Of a DNA stretch of 64,000 nucleotides, positions 36,342-45,917 are shown one piece after another. Under the pieces are notes generated by a model. That model searched no databases. It had not been told where the DNA came from and saw only the letters and a list, made by a program, of their open reading frames with translations. The translations under genes were made by a program, and so were the position numbers. Within the stretch, counting starts at the first letter, position 1, and the number at the start of each line of letters is the position of its first letter. This DNA comes from Sphingobium lignivorans (GTDB lineage: Bacteria > Pseudomonadota > Alphaproteobacteria > Sphingomonadales > Sphingomonadaceae). The stretch spans positions 682,001 through 746,000 of the forward strand of contig NZ_JACHKA010000001.1 in assembly GCF_014203955.1 (NCBI RefSeq), written 5' to 3'.

Positions 36342-37253
36342 TCAGGCCTGCGCGCTTTCCTGCCGGCGGCGATACTCATAGGCATCGATTTCCTCGCCGC
36401 TCTCGTTGATCGTGGCGCGGCGCATGTCGCGGCGATATTTGTCGGTTTCCAGCGGCGTCGCGGCGTGCAGCGCGAAGCGATTGTCCCAGATCACGATGTC
36501 GCCGAGCCGCCAGTGGTGGCGATGGACGTAGCGGGGCTGCGTCACATGATCGTAGAGTTCCTCGACGAAGCGATGGCCTTCCTCCGGGTCCATGCCGACC
36601 ACGCCGACGCAATGGCCGCCGACGAACAGCGCCTTGCGCCCGAGCGGCGCCTCGCGCACCAGCGGATGATGGACCGGCGGCATGGGCATCGCCGCGCGCA
36701 TCTCCTCGGTGACTTCGAGCCCCGCATATTTGCGGCCGAGCCAGAAATCATGGATGCCGGTCATGCCGTCGACGCGGGCCTTCATCTCCGGCGGCAGATC
36801 GTCATAGGCCGCGCGCAGGTCCACGAACAGCGTATCGCCGCCGACCTCGGGCGGGGGGCATTCGACACCGCGCAGCATCGACCATTTGGACGGCAGCGGA
36901 TTGAAGGAACTGTCGGCATGGAAGCGTTCGGCGCCCTTGGCGACATTCTGGTTGGCCGGGGTGAGGGGCTTGATATTGCCTTCCAGATCGAGATTGCCCG
37001 CGAAGAACAGCTCGGGCGCCATGCGGCCTGTGGGGCGCGTGCCATAGCCGGGCGGCAATTCGAGCGGACCGAACAGGCGCGCGAAACGGATATGCTGCTC
37101 ATCGGTGATCGGTCCCTGCCGCACGACGCAGACGGCATGGCGGTCCATCGCATCCTGAACGGTATCGCGCAGGTCCTCGCTGGGCTCGGCGGTGAGGTCC
37201 GCTCCGACGATCTCGCCGAAGAAGAGAGGGTGCAATTGATTGACGACGATCAT
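36342..37253 (-). CDS. TauD/TfdA-family Fe(II)/2-oxoglutarate dioxygenase
   Basis: A 303-residue non-haem iron dioxygenase. The iron ligands are His112 and Asp114 (RFHADSSF) and His263 (ALHAATP). A 2-oxoglutarate-binding Arg lies in YRRDMRRA. The family includes taurine dioxygenase and herbicide ether-cleaving enzymes TfdA, RdpA and SdpA; in this catabolic block an aryloxy or sulfonated substrate is plausible but not shown. AGAGGA precedes the ATG. Divergent from a MarR gene that may regulate it. Confidence 0.9.
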   Translation of the reverse strand: MIVVNQLHPLFFGEIVGADLTAEPSEDLRDTVQDAMDRHAVCVVRQGPITDEQHIRFARLFGPLELPPGYGTRPTGRMAPELFFAGNLDLEGNIKPLTPANQNVAKGAERFHADSSFNPLPSKWSMLRGVECPPPEVGGDTLFVDLRAAYDDLPPEMKARVDGMTGIHDFWLGRKYAGLEVTEEMRAAMPMPPVHHPLVREAPLGRKALFVGGHCVGVVGMDPEEGHRFVEELYDHVTQPRYVHRHHWRLGDIVIWDNRFALHAATPLETDKYRRDMRRATINESGEEIDAYEYRRRQESAQA

Positions 37254-37373
37254 TCCGGCGGTCCTCTCTCATGCGCGCGTCCCGCGCGGCCTGCCCAGGA
37301 CGGGACTCGCGCATGCGCCGCTATTGACTTTTTCCGGACACATCTGTGAACCGGCTCAAGTGCGCAAGTCAAG

Positions 37374-37394
37374 ATGGTTGTGAAACTCAACCAT
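37374..37394. promoter_or_regulatory. Inverted repeat between the dioxygenase and MarR genes
   Basis: ATGGTTG-N7-CAACCAT is a perfect 7-base inverted repeat in the divergent intergenic region, 66 bases before the MarR start. It is the natural candidate for the MarR operator. Confidence 0.45.
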
Positions 37395-37459
37395 TGAATG
37401 GGCGCATGGTCAGTTTTGCAGCAACGCGCCGCCGTCGCGCGTCAATGGGGACCAATGCC

Positions 37460-37969
37460 ATGACCGAGCCGCTTCAGGACCAGCCCGGTGCAGCCGAGGC
37501 CCGTGCGCCGGATGCGGGCATCGGGCCGGGCATGAATCGCGGCATGCTGGGCGAAAGCATCGGCCCGACGATCCGGCTGTTGCGCAACATGCTCACCACG
37601 CGCATCGTGGCTGCTTTCGAGCCGTTCGGCCTGCGCTCGGGCACCTTCTCCACCATGGCGCTGATCGCCGCCAATCCGGGCTGCTCGCAAACCGAGATCG
37701 CGCGCGAGATCGGGACGGACAAATCCATCGTGGTCGCGATCGTCGACGATCTGGAAAAGCGCGGCCTCGCCGAGCGGCAGCGCTCCACGCAGGACAGGCG
37801 CCGCAATGCGCTGCGGCTGACCGGGGCGGGCGAGGCCGTGATGGCGGACCTTGCCGCGCTGGGCCGGCAGATCGAGCAGCCGATCCGCGCCGCGCTGTCC
37901 GAGGCGGAAGTGACGCAGCTCATCACGCTCAGCCGCCGCGCGGTCGACGCGCTGATGGCGGACGGCTGA
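37460..37969 (+). CDS. MarR-family transcriptional regulator
   Basis: A 169-residue winged-helix regulator. The recognition region is CSQTEIAREIGTDKSIVVAIVDDLEKRGL and the wing holds STQDRRRNALRLT. It probably represses or ligand-controls the divergent dioxygenase and perhaps the downstream aldehyde dehydrogenase. The start is uncertain: ATG 37460 (GGGGA site) is used, ATG 37445 is close, and the frame is open to 37346. Confidence 0.85.
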   Translation: MTEPLQDQPGAAEARAPDAGIGPGMNRGMLGESIGPTIRLLRNMLTTRIVAAFEPFGLRSGTFSTMALIAANPGCSQTEIAREIGTDKSIVVAIVDDLEKRGLAERQRSTQDRRRNALRLTGAGEAVMADLAALGRQIEQPIRAALSEAEVTQLITLSRRAVDALMADG

Positions 37970-38163
37970 ACGGCGCGACCTGCCGGCGGCTCCTCCCGCG
38001 ATCGGCCAGACAAAGTCAACAAATCGTCGTTCCCGGCGATGTTTGCACTTGCGCCGCGCAAGCGCCGATGATTAGCATTCGACCCATCGAATCCCGTGCC
38101 TGAAGCGACATGGGACCATGGCTGTCCGCCAGCAAGGCGGTGGCCGCATGCAGGAGAGAGAGC

Positions 38164-39648
38164 GTGGCCCAGCCAGGACTGAACCCCGAAGGCGTCTTCG
38201 TGAAGCATCCCGACAAACTGTGGATCGGCGGGGAATGGCGCGCGGCGCATTCCGGCCGCATGATCGAGCTGGTCTCCCCCAACAGCGAGCAGGTGGTCGG
38301 CGCCGTGGCTGAAGCCGATGACGCGGACATGGATGCCGCCGTCGCCGCCGCGCGCGAGGCCTTCGACCGGGGGCCTTGGCCCCGGATGAGCGTCGCCGAG
38401 CGCAATGCCGTCATGGAGAAGATCGCCGCGCATCTGCGGTCCCGCGAGCCGGAGCTGGCCCGCGCCTGGACCGCCCAGATGGGTGGCCTCGCCACCTTCG
38501 CGCCCGGCATGGCGGCCACGGGCACTGTCCAGTTCGACAATATCCGCAAGGTCGGCGCCAGCTTCGACTATATCCAGCAGCGCGAGACGCAGGCCGCCGC
38601 GGCCGCCTATCTCGCCTATGAGCCGGTCGGCGTGGTCGCCGCCATCGCGCCCTGGAACGCCCCTTATGCGCTCATGGCGTCCAAGCTCGCCAATGCGCTT
38701 ATCACCGGCTGCACGGTCATCATGAAGCCCTCGCCCGAGACGCCGCTCGAAGCCTATATCATCGCGGAAGCTTGCGATGCCGCGGGCGTGCCGGCGGGCG
38801 TCGTCAATCTCGTCTGCGGCCATCGCGAGGCAAGCGACCATCTGGTCTGCAATCCCGGCGTGGACAAGGTGAGCTTCACCGGCTCCACCCTCGCGGGCCG
38901 GCGCATCGCCAGCGTCTGCGGCGAGCGCATCGCGCGCTGCACGCTGGAGCTGGGCGGCAAGTCCGCCGCGATCGTGCGGGACGATTTCAGCGCCGAGGAA
39001 ACCGCGAAGCTGATGACCAACACCATCACGCTGCTTTCCGGTCAGGTCTGCGCGATGCTCAGCCGCCTCATCGTGCCGCGCGGCCGGCAGGACGAGATCG
39101 CCGACGCCATCGCCGCCGAGATGCGCAACGTGAAGATCGGCTATTCCGACGATCCCGCGACGCAGCTTGGGCCCCTCGCCATGAAGCGGCAGCTCGAGCG
39201 CGTCGAAAGCTATATCGAGGAAGGCAGGAAGACCGCCGATCTGGTGACGGGCGGCAACCGGCCCACGCACCTCAACCAGGGCTATTTCATCGAGCCGACA
39301 TTGTTCAAGAATGTCGACAACAAGTCGCGCATTGCCCAGGAGGAAATCTTCGGGCCTGTGCTCAGCATCATCCCCGTGGAGGACGAGGAGGAAGCGATCG
39401 CCGTCGCCAACGACAGCGTCTACGGCCTCTCCGGCTCGGTGCTGACCAAGGACCCGCAAGCCGCCTTCGACATCGCCCGGCGCGTGCGGACTGGCGGCAT
39501 CGGCCAGAACGGCCTCAAGGTCGACTGGAACCTGCCCTTTGGCGGCTACAAGCAGTCCGGCATCGGCCGCGAGGGCGGGGTCGACGGGCTGATGGCCTAT
39601 CTCGAGATCAAGGCCATGTATGTCGACGCGCCGGTGCGCGCGGCCTGA
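38164..39648 (+). CDS. NAD-dependent aldehyde dehydrogenase
   Basis: A 494-residue aldehyde dehydrogenase with Asn165 (WNAP), Glu262 (LELGGKSA) and nucleophile Cys296 (SGQVCAML). The C-terminal FGGYKQSGIGREGG motif is intact. It starts with GTG at 38164 after AGGAGAGAG; the frame is open to 38110. It would oxidise an aldehyde made by the PQQ dehydrogenase or dioxygenase nearby. The substrate is unknown. Confidence 0.92.
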   Translation: MAQPGLNPEGVFVKHPDKLWIGGEWRAAHSGRMIELVSPNSEQVVGAVAEADDADMDAAVAAAREAFDRGPWPRMSVAERNAVMEKIAAHLRSREPELARAWTAQMGGLATFAPGMAATGTVQFDNIRKVGASFDYIQQRETQAAAAAYLAYEPVGVVAAIAPWNAPYALMASKLANALITGCTVIMKPSPETPLEAYIIAEACDAAGVPAGVVNLVCGHREASDHLVCNPGVDKVSFTGSTLAGRRIASVCGERIARCTLELGGKSAAIVRDDFSAEETAKLMTNTITLLSGQVCAMLSRLIVPRGRQDEIADAIAAEMRNVKIGYSDDPATQLGPLAMKRQLERVESYIEEGRKTADLVTGGNRPTHLNQGYFIEPTLFKNVDNKSRIAQEEIFGPVLSIIPVEDEEEAIAVANDSVYGLSGSVLTKDPQAAFDIARRVRTGGIGQNGLKVDWNLPFGGYKQSGIGREGGVDGLMAYLEIKAMYVDAPVRAA

Positions 39649-39816
39649 CCGGATGAAACACGCGGCGCCTCCCAGGGCGCTGCAAGACTGGCTCGCGGCC
39701 CGGGTGCCGTGAGCTGCACGCCCTGCCGTTCGCGACCGGGAAAACCCGGCGAGGCAGGGCACGATCGTCGAGCCGAAAGAGAAGAATGCGCCCGCAGGCG
39801 CGGATCGGGGGAGGGG

Positions 39817-42021
39817 ATGAGAGGACCAAGGCTAGCCCTAGGGCTGATCGGGGCCATGTGCCTGCTGACGCTGGCCGCCTGCTCCGGCGCGGACGGCGGA
39901 TCGGGCAGCGGGCCGCTCGCGGGGCAGGACTGGGTGACGCCGGGCGGGGACATCGGCAAATCCCATTATTCGACGCTGACCGACATCGACACCGGCAATG
40001 CCGACCGGCTCGGCCTTGCCTGGGAAGCCGCGCTCGGCACCGGGCGCGGGCTGGAAGCGACGCCCGTGGTCATCGACGGCGTGATGTACACGAGCGGCGT
40101 CGCCGGGCGCGTCTATGCCTTCGATGCGGCGAGCGGGCGCGAATTGTGGCGCTTCGAGCCCGAGATCGACATGCAGGTCAATCGCACGGTCTGCTGCGAC
40201 ATGGTCAATCGCGGCGTCGCGGTGGCGCGCGGCAAGGTCTATGTCGCGAGCCTCGACGGCTGGATGTACGCGCTGGATGCGAAGAGCGGCGCGGTCGTCT
40301 GGAAAAGCGACATCGTGGTCGACCGTGCGCGCGGCGACACCTCGACCGGCGCGCCGGAAATCGCGGGCAATGTCGTCGTCATCGGCAATGCGGGCGCGGA
40401 ATATGACGTGCGCGGGGCGGTGACCGCCTTCGACCTGGACACGGGCAAGCGCGCATGGCGCTTCTTCGTGGTGCCGCGCGACCCGGCGCTGGGCCCGCAG
40501 GACCATCCCGACCTCGAGCCGGCGGTGAAGACATGGGACCCGCAGAGCCGCTGGGACATCGGCGGGGGCGGCGCGCCCTGGGACGCGATCAACTATGATC
40601 CCGAGACCGGGCTCGTGCTGGTGGGCACCGGCAATGGCGGCCCCTATGCGACCTCGCGCCGCAGCCCCAAGGGTGGGGACAATCTCTACCTCTCCTCCAT
40701 CGTGGCGCTCGATGCGAAGACCGGCCGGCTGAAATGGCATTATCAGGAAACGCCCGGCGACAACTGGGACTATACCGCCACCGCGCCGATGATCCTCACG
40801 CGCATGACCGTGGATGGCGAGGAGCGGCCGGTGGTGCTCCATGCGCCCAAGAACGGCTTCCTCTATGTGCTCGACCGGCGCGACGGGACACTGTTGCGCG
40901 CCAATCCGCTGGTGCGGGTGAACTGGGCGGACGGCGTCGACATGAAGACCGGGCGGCCCCGGCTGACGCCCGAGCGCGCCGACTATACGGACGGGCCGAA
41001 GATCATCTTTCCCGCCACGCCCGGCGCGCGCAACTGGCATCCGGCCGCTTATGACCCGAAGACCGGGCTCTACATCGGCGCGGTGCAGGACATGGGCAAC
41101 GTCATCTTCATGACGCCGGGGCAAAAGCCGGTGGCGCGCAAGATGCTGAACACGGACGCGGCGCTGCTGTTCACCTCCGACCTGCTCGCCATCCTGCCCA
41201 CGCTGCCGCCGCCGCTGCGCGCCGCCATCGAGGCGCGGCCCGAAATGGCCTGGGTGAAGGAGAACCCCGGCAGCACGGAACTGCGCGCCATCGATCCGCT
41301 GACCGGCAAGACGAAATGGGCGCGCAGGACGGCCGGCTGGCAGGACCGGGGCGGCGCGCTGGCAACGGCGGGCGGGCTCGTCTTCCAGGGCAGCATCGAC
41401 GGGCATCTGCGCGTGTTCGACAGTGCGAATGGCAAGCTGCTCAAGGATATCGACACCGGCACCTCCATCCTCGCCGCGCCGATGACCTACAAGGTGGGCG
41501 GCGTGCAATATGTCGCGGTGATGGCGGCCTGGGGCGGAGGCGGATTTCCCTATGTGCCGCCATATTCGGCCGCCTACAGCCGAGGCAACGCGGGGCGCAT
41601 CCTCGTCTTCCGGCTCGATGGCGGGCCGGTGCGGATTCCCGAGGAACTGCCGCCGCTCCAGCCCGCGCCGCCGCCGCCCGCGCAGGCGCCGGGCGTCACG
41701 CCGCAGACCATCGCGCAGGGCATGGAGCTGTTCATGGCCAATTGCGCGCTCTGCCATTCCAACCAGCCGCGCTCCATCACGCCGGACCTGCGGCGGATGA
41801 GCGAAGGCACGCACAAGGCCTTCCGCCAGATCGTGCTGGAAGGGCTGCTGCTGCCCAACGGCATGCCGCGCTGGGACGACCGGCTGGACCCGGCGCAGGT
41901 GGACGCCATCCACGCCTATCTGATCGACCTGCAGGGCAAGGCGCGCGCGGAGGAACTGGAGAAGCAGAAGCGCGGGCTGCCGCTGGACACGCCGGGGCTC
42001 ACCATCCTCTCCAATTATTGA
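39817..42021 (+). CDS. PQQ-dependent quinohaemoprotein dehydrogenase, lipoprotein
   Basis: A 734-residue periplasmic dehydrogenase. The N-terminal lipobox (LAACSG, Cys22) suggests membrane anchoring. An eight-bladed propeller has the vicinal disulfide Cys126-Cys127 that stacks on PQQ, and NWDYTATAP holds the catalytic Asp region. The C-terminal cytochrome c domain has CALCH at 643-647 and probable axial Met683. It oxidises an alcohol and passes electrons to the respiratory chain. No PQQ synthesis genes lie in the window. ATG 39817 begins the signal sequence, with GGGGGAGGGG just upstream. Confidence 0.9.
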   Translation: MRGPRLALGLIGAMCLLTLAACSGADGGSGSGPLAGQDWVTPGGDIGKSHYSTLTDIDTGNADRLGLAWEAALGTGRGLEATPVVIDGVMYTSGVAGRVYAFDAASGRELWRFEPEIDMQVNRTVCCDMVNRGVAVARGKVYVASLDGWMYALDAKSGAVVWKSDIVVDRARGDTSTGAPEIAGNVVVIGNAGAEYDVRGAVTAFDLDTGKRAWRFFVVPRDPALGPQDHPDLEPAVKTWDPQSRWDIGGGGAPWDAINYDPETGLVLVGTGNGGPYATSRRSPKGGDNLYLSSIVALDAKTGRLKWHYQETPGDNWDYTATAPMILTRMTVDGEERPVVLHAPKNGFLYVLDRRDGTLLRANPLVRVNWADGVDMKTGRPRLTPERADYTDGPKIIFPATPGARNWHPAAYDPKTGLYIGAVQDMGNVIFMTPGQKPVARKMLNTDAALLFTSDLLAILPTLPPPLRAAIEARPEMAWVKENPGSTELRAIDPLTGKTKWARRTAGWQDRGGALATAGGLVFQGSIDGHLRVFDSANGKLLKDIDTGTSILAAPMTYKVGGVQYVAVMAAWGGGGFPYVPPYSAAYSRGNAGRILVFRLDGGPVRIPEELPPLQPAPPPPAQAPGVTPQTIAQGMELFMANCALCHSNQPRSITPDLRRMSEGTHKAFRQIVLEGLLLPNGMPRWDDRLDPAQVDAIHAYLIDLQGKARAEELEKQKRGLPLDTPGLTILSNY

Positions 42022-42072
42022 GAGGGTGAGTGCAGGAGCGCTATCCGGGACTGCCGACACAGGAGCCGAGCC

Positions 42073-42570
42073 ATGACCTATTCCACTCTCGATCATCCCG
42101 TGCTCGAATTCGCCTTCGAGTGTCGCCTCATGTTCACGCGCGTCTTCGCGGTGCCCAATGTCCACAATGGCGGCTTCCGCTCCGCCGTGCTGGTGGACGA
42201 GGGGCATTTCGAGGGGCCGCGCCTGCGCGGGCGAGCGGTGCCCAATTCGGGCGGCGACTATGCTCATTTCCGCGATGATGACACGGCGGTGTTCGATGCC
42301 CGCTACCTGCTGGAAACGGACGACGGCGAGATCATCTACATGCAGAACCGGGGCTATCTCTGGGGCCGCAAGCCGGACTCGATGGCCAGGCTGCGCGCCT
42401 GGGCGTTCGAGGGCGGCGAGCCGGTGGCGCATGAGGATTATTATCTGCGCGCGCAGCCGACCTTCGAGACGAGCAAGGGCAAATATGACTGGATGACTCG
42501 CCATGTCTTCATCGGCGTGGGCGAGCGCAAGCCGGACGGCAATTTCGTGCGCTATTACGCGCTGAGTTGA
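42073..42570 (+). CDS. DUF3237 family protein
   Basis: A 165-residue soluble protein of the DUF3237 family, with the family features ARYLLETDDGEIIYMQNRG and the C-terminal HVFIGVGERKPDG..YYAL pattern. The function is not established; family members commonly sit in aromatic or steroid degradation clusters. It follows the PQQ dehydrogenase by 51 bases and is probably co-transcribed with it. Confidence 0.85.
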   Translation: MTYSTLDHPVLEFAFECRLMFTRVFAVPNVHNGGFRSAVLVDEGHFEGPRLRGRAVPNSGGDYAHFRDDDTAVFDARYLLETDDGEIIYMQNRGYLWGRKPDSMARLRAWAFEGGEPVAHEDYYLRAQPTFETSKGKYDWMTRHVFIGVGERKPDGNFVRYYALS

Positions 42571-42706
42571 ACGGCGGGGGATTCGCGCGGGTCGGGGGGC
42601 GAGCGTAACCTATCGAGCCATTCGGAAGCCCTCCGCTGGCCTTTTTGCGAGGCTTTCCCGGCCCTTAGACGGCTCGTCGCGGATCGCCGCAAGACGGGTT
42701 GTATTT

Positions 42707-42724
42707 AGTATACGGTTTGATACT
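42707..42724. promoter_or_regulatory. Short inverted repeat before the amidohydrolase
   Basis: AGTAT-N8-ATACT lies in the only AT-rich patch of the 178-base gap, 25 bases before the amidohydrolase start. It could be a regulator site overlapping the promoter; the evidence is position only. Confidence 0.3.
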
Positions 42725-42748
42725 GTCCCCTCATCACGGGGGATAGAC

Positions 42749-44096
42749 ATGGTCCGATTCATTGTCGCGGCAGCCGCGCTGCTGCTTGCGCAGATCATTC
42801 CGGGCATGGCCGCGCGGGCGGAGACGCTGGCGCTGGTCGGCGGGACGCTGGTGGACGGCACGCTCAAGGCGCCGATCCGCAACAGCGTGATTCTTGTCGA
42901 GAACGAGCGGATCGTGGCGGTGGGTACGGTCGACACGCTGGCGGTGCCGGCGGACGCGAAGCGGATCTCCACCGAAGGCATGACCGTGCTGCCGGGCCTG
43001 TGGGACATGCATGTCCACCTGATGCTGACCGGCCATTCGGTCTATGAGCATTGGCAGAAGACCTATCCCGACCAGTTCCGCGACGTCATCATGCCCGCCA
43101 GCGCCAAGCAGCTGCTCATGGCCGGCATCACCGGCGCACGCGATCTGGGGGCGGCGCTGGAGGACAGCATCGCGGTGCGCGACGCGATCAAGGCCGGCAA
43201 GATCCCGGGGCCGACGCTGTTCGTCTCCGGCCCGTTCATCCAGAAGAAGCCTTATCCCGGCACCGAGCGCTATCGCTGGGGCGTCTCCTCACCCGAGGAT
43301 GCCCGCGCGAAGATCCGGCGGATCGCCAAGGCGGGCGTCGATCTGGTCAAGCTGATCGACGTGGACGAGATGAGCGAGGGCCGAGATCACGGCGATCGTC
43401 GACGAGGCCCATGCCCATGGCCTGCAGGTGGTGGCCCATGCCCATCGCCCCGAGGAAATCCGCCTTGGCCTGAAAGCGGGCGTCGACGATTTCGAGCATA
43501 CCGGCCTTGGCGCAGCGCCCGAATTCCCCAAAGACGTGATGGACATGCTGGTGGAGCGCACGGGGCGCAGCGGCGCGCTCGGCCCGCTGTTCTGGACGCC
43601 CACCGTCGCGATCCTCAACAACTATCCCGACTGGATCAACAATCCCGAGTTCGTGGACGGCGAGGCGTGGCATGAAGGCCTGCCTCCGGAGATCGTCACG
43701 GACATCCGCCAGTCCCTGAGCCATCCCGAGCGCATCGAATATTTCAAGCAGGTGCCCCAGCGCGGCCCCACGCTGCGCCGCAAGTTCGACCAGCTGCGCC
43801 AATCCGGGGCGGTGCTGCTGATCGGCACGGACTCGGGCGTGCCCATGTTCTTCCACTCAGGCAGCACCTGGCAGGAAATCGACCTGTGGGTGAACAAGTT
43901 CGACGTGCCGGCCATCGAGGCCATCCGCGCCGCCACTTACTGGCCCGCCGTGGCGATGAAGGCGGACAAGGACTACGGCACTGTCACCGAGGGGAAATAT
44001 GCGGACATTATCGCGGTGAAAGGCGATGTGCTCAATCAGGTGGCGCTGCTCCAGCGCGTCGACATCGTGGTGAAGCACGGGAAGCAAGTGAAGTAA
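42749..44096 (+). pseudogene. Amidohydrolase-family enzyme, frameshifted
   Basis: The first 630 bases encode a signal peptide and the start of a metal-dependent amidohydrolase (VLPGLWDMHVHL, first metal-binding HxH). The frame then shifts at the GGG run 43378-43380. The remainder continues in the next frame from AEITAIVDEAHAHGL through LLIGTDSGVP and ends at 44096. Removing one G restores a continuous protein of about 448 residues (EMSEAEITAIV). As it stands the product ends out of frame near 43675. It may be a true loss or a sequencing error. Confidence 0.85.
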
Positions 44097-44151
44097 TCCA
44101 GCGAGGTTGAACGGTCCCCATCATCCGTTTCCGCGGGGGGCCGTTCCGCAA

Positions 44152-44187
44152 GGCTCCGGCCGTTCTGGCGGCCGGAGCCGTCCTTTT
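44152..44187 (+). terminator. Intrinsic terminator after the amidohydrolase
   Basis: GGCTCCGGCCG, loop TTCTGG, CGGCCGGAGCC (11 perfect pairs), then GTCCTTTTG. It closes the plus-strand catabolic block and is convergent with the SnoaL-like pseudogene. Confidence 0.8.
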
Positions 44188-44224
44188 GTCCGGCTTGTCC
44201 GAAAGACGCCTGCGGGCGGCGGGT

Positions 44225-44769
44225 TCAGCCGGACGGCATGAGCGCGCATTCCACATTGGCGATCTTCCCCTCGCGCAGCGTGTAGAAGATGAATTGCCGC
44301 ATCTCCTGCACTTCGCCCTTGCGAATGGGGAAGAGCCCCGGCGCGCCGTTCGCATCGAGCGTTGTGCGGTCGAGATCGCTGATGCCTTCCACCCGGACGA
44401 TCGCATCGACGGCGGTGAGCGTGTCGCTTGCCGCGAAATTGAGGACGCGCACGCTCTCCAGCACATGGGCATGAAGGAAGCCGTAAAAGCGCTTCATATC
44501 CTCCCGGGAGCGCAGCACGACGCCGAAGAACCGCATGTCCATGGGCTCGGCATAGAAATCACAGACCGCGTCCAGGGCTGATCGATATTCAGCGCTGGCG
44601 GCCTGCAAATCGCGGTTTCCCGGGCTTCCGGTGCTCACGTACCTTGAGTACGCTGCGCGCCGGGTCCCGGAAAACCACCATTTTCGTCACGCCATCATCT
44701 GAATGTCGATCAGCCCTGGTCCTTCGCGTTGAAGGCGGCGAGGTAGCGCGCATAATCGGCGCGGTTCAT
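44225..44769 (-). pseudogene. SnoaL/NTF2-like gene interrupted by a MITE-like element
   Basis: The start codon (44769) overlaps the stop of the NmrA-like gene by ATGA and encodes MNRADYARYLAAFNAKD, a typical NTF2-like N-terminus. The element at 44574-44717 then brings a stop. After the element the same gene resumes as AVCDFYAEPMDMRFFGVV and runs to 44225. The 3' part stays open into the element (to 44638), so a truncated product with an element-encoded N-terminus is possible. The original protein was about 133 residues. Confidence 0.85.
44574..44717. repeat. MITE-like element, copy 2, inside the SnoaL-like gene
   Basis: 144 bases from AGGGCTGATCGATATTCAG to CTGAATGTCGATCAGCCCT, with near-perfect terminal inverted repeats. 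If the ends are CAGGGCT..AGCCCTG, a 3-base GTC duplication flanks it. From GGCCTGCAAATCGCGG to its right end it reads the same as copy 3. Confidence 0.88.
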
Positions 44770-45716
44770 GCGGGCTGGGCCGCATTGTCCGCCGCCGCCT
44801 GCAGCATCTCGCGGTTCTCCTCGATCATCTGGCGCACGGAGCGCGCCTTGCGACCGGTGAGCCTCTCGACGTCGTCCGTGCAGATCTCCAGGAAACCCTC
44901 GCGAATGGCGCGGCCGAAGGTCACCATGTCGTCGCTATTCCAGGGAATGCCCTTCACATACTGGTCGTCGACCGGGCGGCGCGGAATGCCCATGGCATCG
45001 AAAAGGGCATATTGGCCTTCATCGTCCACCTTCACATGCTCGAGCGGACGGCCGGTGATCTCCCGCACCAGCGCGGCGACCTCGTCGAAGGTCTGAAGCG
45101 CCGGCCCGGTGATGTTGTAGACCTTGTTCTCATGGCCCGGCGTCGTGAGCACGGCGACCGCGCAGGCCACGCAATCATCCCGCCAGACCATCGCCTCGCG
45201 CCCGTCTCCGGCATTGCTCACCCATTTGCCGGTGGCCATCATCCCCGGGCCCGCCATGAGCAGCATGGCATCGGCATAATGGGCGTCCCGCAATGCCGTC
45301 CATGCCATGCCGGACGCGCGCATGAGCCGCTCCGTCTCGATATGGTCGTGCCGCACCTCGGCGGGATTGGCGGGATCGTCGATGCCGATGAAGCTGGTGT
45401 AGAGAATGTGCCGGACACCGGCCGCCGTCGCCGCATCGATCGCCGCCTCGTGCTGGACGACGCGCGCGCCGACCCGCGTGCCGGAAATGAGCAGCATCTT
45501 CTCTGCGTCCCGGACGGCATCGGCCAGCGTCTCCGGCTTGTCATAGTCGCCATAGCGCACCGTGCAGCCCTGCGCGACGCGATCGGCGAGGCGGGCGGGG
45601 CTGCGGGTGATGAGGATGAGCCGGTCCGCCAGCCCCTGCGCGATCAGCAGGTCCGTGGCGAGCCGTCCATATTGGCCCGAGGCTCCGGTAATGACGATGC
45701 GGCCCTGGCTGGTCAT
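44766..45716 (-). CDS. NmrA-family NAD(P)-binding reductase, QorB-like
   Basis: A 316-residue extended/atypical SDR of the NmrA type. The nucleotide-binding motif is ITGASGQYGRLA, and the NmrA-like HDHIETERLMRASGMAWT follows. Such proteins are quinone or unsaturated-ketone reductases or redox sensors; QorB is the nearest known type by appearance. AGGAGAG precedes the ATG. The SnoaL-like gene overlaps its 3' end and was its operon partner. Confidence 0.85.
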   Translation of the reverse strand: MTSQGRIVITGASGQYGRLATDLLIAQGLADRLILITRSPARLADRVAQGCTVRYGDYDKPETLADAVRDAEKMLLISGTRVGARVVQHEAAIDAATAAGVRHILYTSFIGIDDPANPAEVRHDHIETERLMRASGMAWTALRDAHYADAMLLMAGPGMMATGKWVSNAGDGREAMVWRDDCVACAVAVLTTPGHENKVYNITGPALQTFDEVAALVREITGRPLEHVKVDDEGQYALFDAMGIPRRPVDDQYVKGIPWNSDDMVTFGRAIREGFLEICTDDVERLTGRKARSVRQMIEENREMLQAAADNAAQPA

Positions 45717-45917
45717 TCGCTCTCCTGTCGCTTGCGCCCGGCCGGTCCGCCGGATCTGTCAGGGGAGTTTAGCGATCTTCCATGGCCCCGCAACTGCCCG
45801 TGCGGGGAGGGCTGATCGACATCGCCACGCCTTCAACTGAATTTCGATGCCCCACGGTGTGGACAAATTCGCGGACTTTGAGGGAGCCAGAAACGCGCTC
45901 TTCAGCCATTTTCCTTC

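Noticed and set aside
39838-42504. 888-codon minus-strand frame opposite the PQQ dehydrogenase
   Set aside because: Antisense to a gene with clear catalytic and haem motifs; no protein-like features.
44644-45096. Open frames beginning inside the MITE-like elements, which could be taken for a transposase
   Set aside because: The element-encoded part is under 40 codons and then runs antisense into neighbouring genes; the elements are non-coding.
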